From: CAYGDP01 sp964348665
GTDB lineage: Bacteria; Verrucomicrobiota; Verrucomicrobiia; Palsa-1439; CAYGDP01
NCBI GenBank assembly: GCA_964348665.1
Contig: CAYGDP010000019.1
Span: forward strand, 1 to 64,000
Length of the DNA: 64,000 nucleotides
Direction: 5' to 3'
This document shows, piece after piece, positions 61,675 through 64,000 of this stretch. Each line of letters starts with the position of its first letter. Within the stretch, counting starts at the first letter, position 1. A program made the translations under genes and the position numbers. The notes under the pieces were generated by a model that did not search any database, was not told the origin of the DNA, and saw nothing but the letters and a program-made list of their open reading frames with translations.

Positions 61675-64000
61675 CCTGCATTGCTCTCGGCGTGTCGTTG
61701 AACGCTGCCGAACCGCGGCGCGCCCGCGAATTGTTCGAGACGGGCAAACGCTCGTTTGGCGACGAGTTGTTTGCTGTGGCAGAGGGACAATTCCGCCAAT
61801 TCCTGAAGGATTTTCCTGCGTCAATCAACGCCGCGGAAGCCCATTTGCTCCTGGGAGAATCTCTTTTCTACCAAGAACGGTGGCCGGAAGCCGCTGCTGC
61901 CCTGGAAACCGGCCGACAAAGTTCCGGAGGAAAATTTGCGGACGCGTTTCACTTCTGGCTGGGAGAATCCCAGGCGCGACAAAATCACTTGGCCGATGCG
62001 CTGCCGCTCTATCAGGAGGTTGTCGAAAATTATCCGAAGAGCCGCTACCGCGCGGCGGCACAGTTCGGGATCGGCGACGTGCTCTTTCGCAGCGGACAAT
62101 TTGCGGAGGCGCGAGCCGCGTTTGCGGCCGCACACCGCGAGGCGCCAACAGCCGAGTTTTCCGCCGAAGCAATCGTCGGGCTTGGCAAGGTCAACCTCGC
62201 ACACAACGACCTCGGTGCGGCCGAGGCAAATTTTCGTGATGTGATCGCAAATTATTCCAAGACGGACGCGCTCTGGCTGGCCCGATACTGGCTGGCCGAG
62301 ACGCGCCAGCGACAAGGCGATCTTGCCGGCGCTCTCGGCGAATTGCGAATGATCGCCGAGTTCAAGCAAAAAATCCGGCCAAGAAATTTGCGCGCCGAGG
62401 CATCGTATTCCATCGGCCGCATCCATCTGGTTCGCAACGAATTTGACCTTGCTGCGGACGCGTTTTCGCGAGCCAAGCAGGAAGCCAAATCTCCCGATCT
62501 GCAAACCGCCAGTTTATTGCAACGAGCGGAAGCGCTCGTCCGCGGGGGGCAATCCGATAGCGCGATCGCCGAATTGCGTACGACCGAGCCAATGACCGCG
62601 CCGGTGGCGTTTCGCATTGCGGAACTGTTGTACGGCCAGAAGAAATTCAAAGATTCGCTGGACGCGTATCGCGCGGTTTCCGCAAATTTTTCACAGAGCG
62701 ACCTGGTCGGCGCGGCGCATTACGGCGCCGGTTGGTCGCTGATCGAACTGGCAAAGCCGACTGAAGCAGTGGTGGAATTCGCGCAGGCAACCTTGTCGGG
62801 GCCTTCCCTTGAATTGAAAGCGCAGGCGCAAACCAAAATCGGCGATATCTACTTGAGCCAGCGCGAATATCTCCGCGCCGCGGAAAATTATCAGGTCGTC
62901 CTCGACAAATTCAGCCCGTCGTCGGTTTCGGATCGCGCCCAATTTCAGATTGGATTCACCCACGCGGAGGCGGGCAATTTTGGCGAAGCCGCCGCCGCGT
63001 TTGAGACACTCGTTCTGAAATTTCCGGGCAGCGCGTATGCCCCTCGCGCCCAGGTGCAGATCGGCTGGGCGCGATATAATCTCCACCAATTTCCAGAAGC
63101 TCGCCGCGCATGGGACCGATTCCTTCAAAATTTCACGACCGGCCCGCTCCCGGCCGAAGTCTGGCTCGCCATCGCGCAAGCATGGGAAGCGGAAACCCGG
63201 TATGTTGACGCACTCTCCCAGCTCGATGGATTCGCAGGGAAATTTCCGGAAAGCCCCCTTCTTCCTCGTGTCAAGTTCGAGCACGCCATCGTGGAAGCCA
63301 AGATGGGAAACCGCCCGCAGGCGCGGGAGGAATTGAAAAAGTTTCTAACGGATTATCCATCGCACCCTCTTGCGGTTCACGCGCAGTTCTGGCTCGCGCA
63401 AGACCTTCACAGCGAAAAACAATTTGTTCCCGCCCAAAGCGCGTTCGAGGCAATCGCAGAAAAATTTCCGGAAAGCGCATTTACCCCGGAAGCCCTGTAT
63501 TGGGCAGGCAGATGCGCCGCCAGCATTCCCAATCGCCGGAAAGCCCGCGAGCTATTCAATACGCTTACCGTAAAATACACGGCCAGCCCACTTTGCGCCG
63601 ATGCCCGGTTCTTTCAGGCTGATTCGTTCACCGAGGAAGATAATTTCGGCGAGGCGATCGTTGTCTTCGATGAATTGATACGCGCGTACCCCGCCAGTCC
63701 GCTGGTGGACGCCGCGTACGGTCGAAAAGGAGATTGCCTCTTCACGCTGAAACGCTACGAAGAAGCTATTGCCTCCTATGAAAAGGTGGTTGCCAGCGAG
63801 CGAGCTGGCCTCGCGCTGCGGAACCAGGCCGAAGTGCGCATCGGCGACAGTTTTCGACTGCTCGGCCAGTCCGCCGACGCCTTCTTGCGGTACGCCAATG
63901 TCGTCTATCGAAAACCAGAGACCGAGCGCGAGACCTTCTGGTTTTCGATGGCCGCCGAGCGTGCGGCGAGAATCAAGGAAGAACAAAAACTCTGGGCGGA
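61626..64000 (+). CDS. Tetratricopeptide-repeat periplasmic protein (3' end off the window)
   Basis: Open frame from ATG 61626 to the window end (about 791 residues). Signal-like N-terminus (MPSPDIVRKIIGVAG to VSLNAAEP), then many TPR units of the YbgF/BamD/CpoB kind, for example AEGQFRQFLKDFPASINAAEAHLLLGE, ALPLYQEVVENYPKSRYRAAAQFGIGD, AAAAFETLVLKFPGSAYAPRAQVQIGW and ALYWAGRCAASIPNRRKARELF. The FP-x-S and AL/AEAxF spacing is about 37 residues. Likely a cell-envelope scaffold; neighbours to the right are unseen. The start overlaps uvrA in another frame. Confidence 0.85.
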   Translation, partial: MPSPDIVRKIIGVAGLTCIALGVSLNAAEPRRARELFETGKRSFGDELFAVAEGQFRQFLKDFPASINAAEAHLLLGESLFYQERWPEAAAALETGRQSSGGKFADAFHFWLGESQARQNHLADALPLYQEVVENYPKSRYRAAAQFGIGDVLFRSGQFAEARAAFAAAHREAPTAEFSAEAIVGLGKVNLAHNDLGAAEANFRDVIANYSKTDALWLARYWLAETRQRQGDLAGALGELRMIAEFKQKIRPRNLRAEASYSIGRIHLVRNEFDLAADAFSRAKQEAKSPDLQTASLLQRAEALVRGGQSDSAIAELRTTEPMTAPVAFRIAELLYGQKKFKDSLDAYRAVSANFSQSDLVGAAHYGAGWSLIELAKPTEAVVEFAQATLSGPSLELKAQAQTKIGDIYLSQREYLRAAENYQVVLDKFSPSSVSDRAQFQIGFTHAEAGNFGEAAAAFETLVLKFPGSAYAPRAQVQIGWARYNLHQFPEARRAWDRFLQNFTTGPLPAEVWLAIAQAWEAETRYVDALSQLDGFAGKFPESPLLPRVKFEHAIVEAKMGNRPQAREELKKFLTDYPSHPLAVHAQFWLAQDLHSEKQFVPAQSAFEAIAEKFPESAFTPEALYWAGRCAASIPNRRKARELFNTLTVKYTASPLCADARFFQADSFTEEDNFGEAIVVFDELIRAYPASPLVDAAYGRKGDCLFTLKRYEEAIASYEKVVASERAGLALRNQAEVRIGDSFRLLGQSADAFLRYANVVYRKPETERETFWFSMAAERAARIKEEQKLWA

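Overview
The window looks like chromosomal DNA of a Verrucomicrobiota-type bacterium, or a close PVC-superphylum relative. The pointers are a PSCyt1/DUF1549/DUF1553 protein paired with a DUF1501 protein, a PUR-type nucleic-acid-binding protein, HEAT-repeat fusions, an HpnN-like RND protein, and many short palindromic or low-complexity intergenic repeats. The taxonomic call is inference; no rRNA gene is present. Coding density is high and genes often overlap as ATGA or TAATG.

Layout. 0-1.4 kb: end of a peptide-type ABC permease pair (minus). 1.9-4.3 kb: MFS transporter fused to HEAT repeats. 4.3-6.26 kb: PUR protein and a retron, with a recognisable msr-msd RNA gene, its own promoter, and a reverse transcriptase carrying two N-terminal membrane helices. 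6.3-8.8 kb: sugar-binding protein, secreted EEP-family hydrolase and a secreted protein. 9.1-22 kb: a 12-gene complex I operon (nuoA B C D I H J K L M M N) with no E, F or G, two NuoM subunits, and a NuoI with an extra Fe-S domain. 22-23.3 kb: membrane protein and a Doc/AbrB toxin-antitoxin pair. 23.5-28.5 kb: MFS transporter, then on minus purU, psd, pssA and an NhaD-like antiporter. 28.6-33.4 kb: cytochrome c/DUF1501 pair and a lipoprotein. 33.4-38.6 kb: a sulfur-transfer cluster (thiosulfate sulfurtransferase, CysM-like synthase, JAMM peptidase, MoaD-MoeB-rhodanese fusion) resembling CysO-dependent cysteine synthesis. 38.7-45 kb: oxidoreductase, response regulator, purE, larB, and an ABC importer with fused permeases. 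45-52 kb: MDR dehydrogenase, methyltransferase, sugar ABC importer (minus) and a divergent Gfo/Idh/MocA oxidoreductase. 52-58.3 kb: HEAT/lectin-like protein, MarC, a membrane protein, a metallo-beta-lactamase-fold hydrolase and an RND exporter. 58.3-64 kb: tRNA-Ser(GGA), tRNA-Arg(UCG), uvrA and a tetratricopeptide protein running off the end.

The strongest candidate for an uncommon system is the retron at 4767-6256. Its RT has the retron hallmarks NAxxH, YADD and VTG. Directly upstream lies a 224-nt RNA gene closed by 23-nt complementary arms, with a candidate priming G just after the first arm. The membrane helices are part of the RT itself, and no separate effector gene is visible.

Three repeat families recur: a 130-bp element with 12-bp terminal inverted repeats (two copies), a TGTAGCGGCG palindrome (three copies, two of which supply stop codons of neighbouring genes), and heptad-like low-complexity repeats, one of which lies in frame inside larB.
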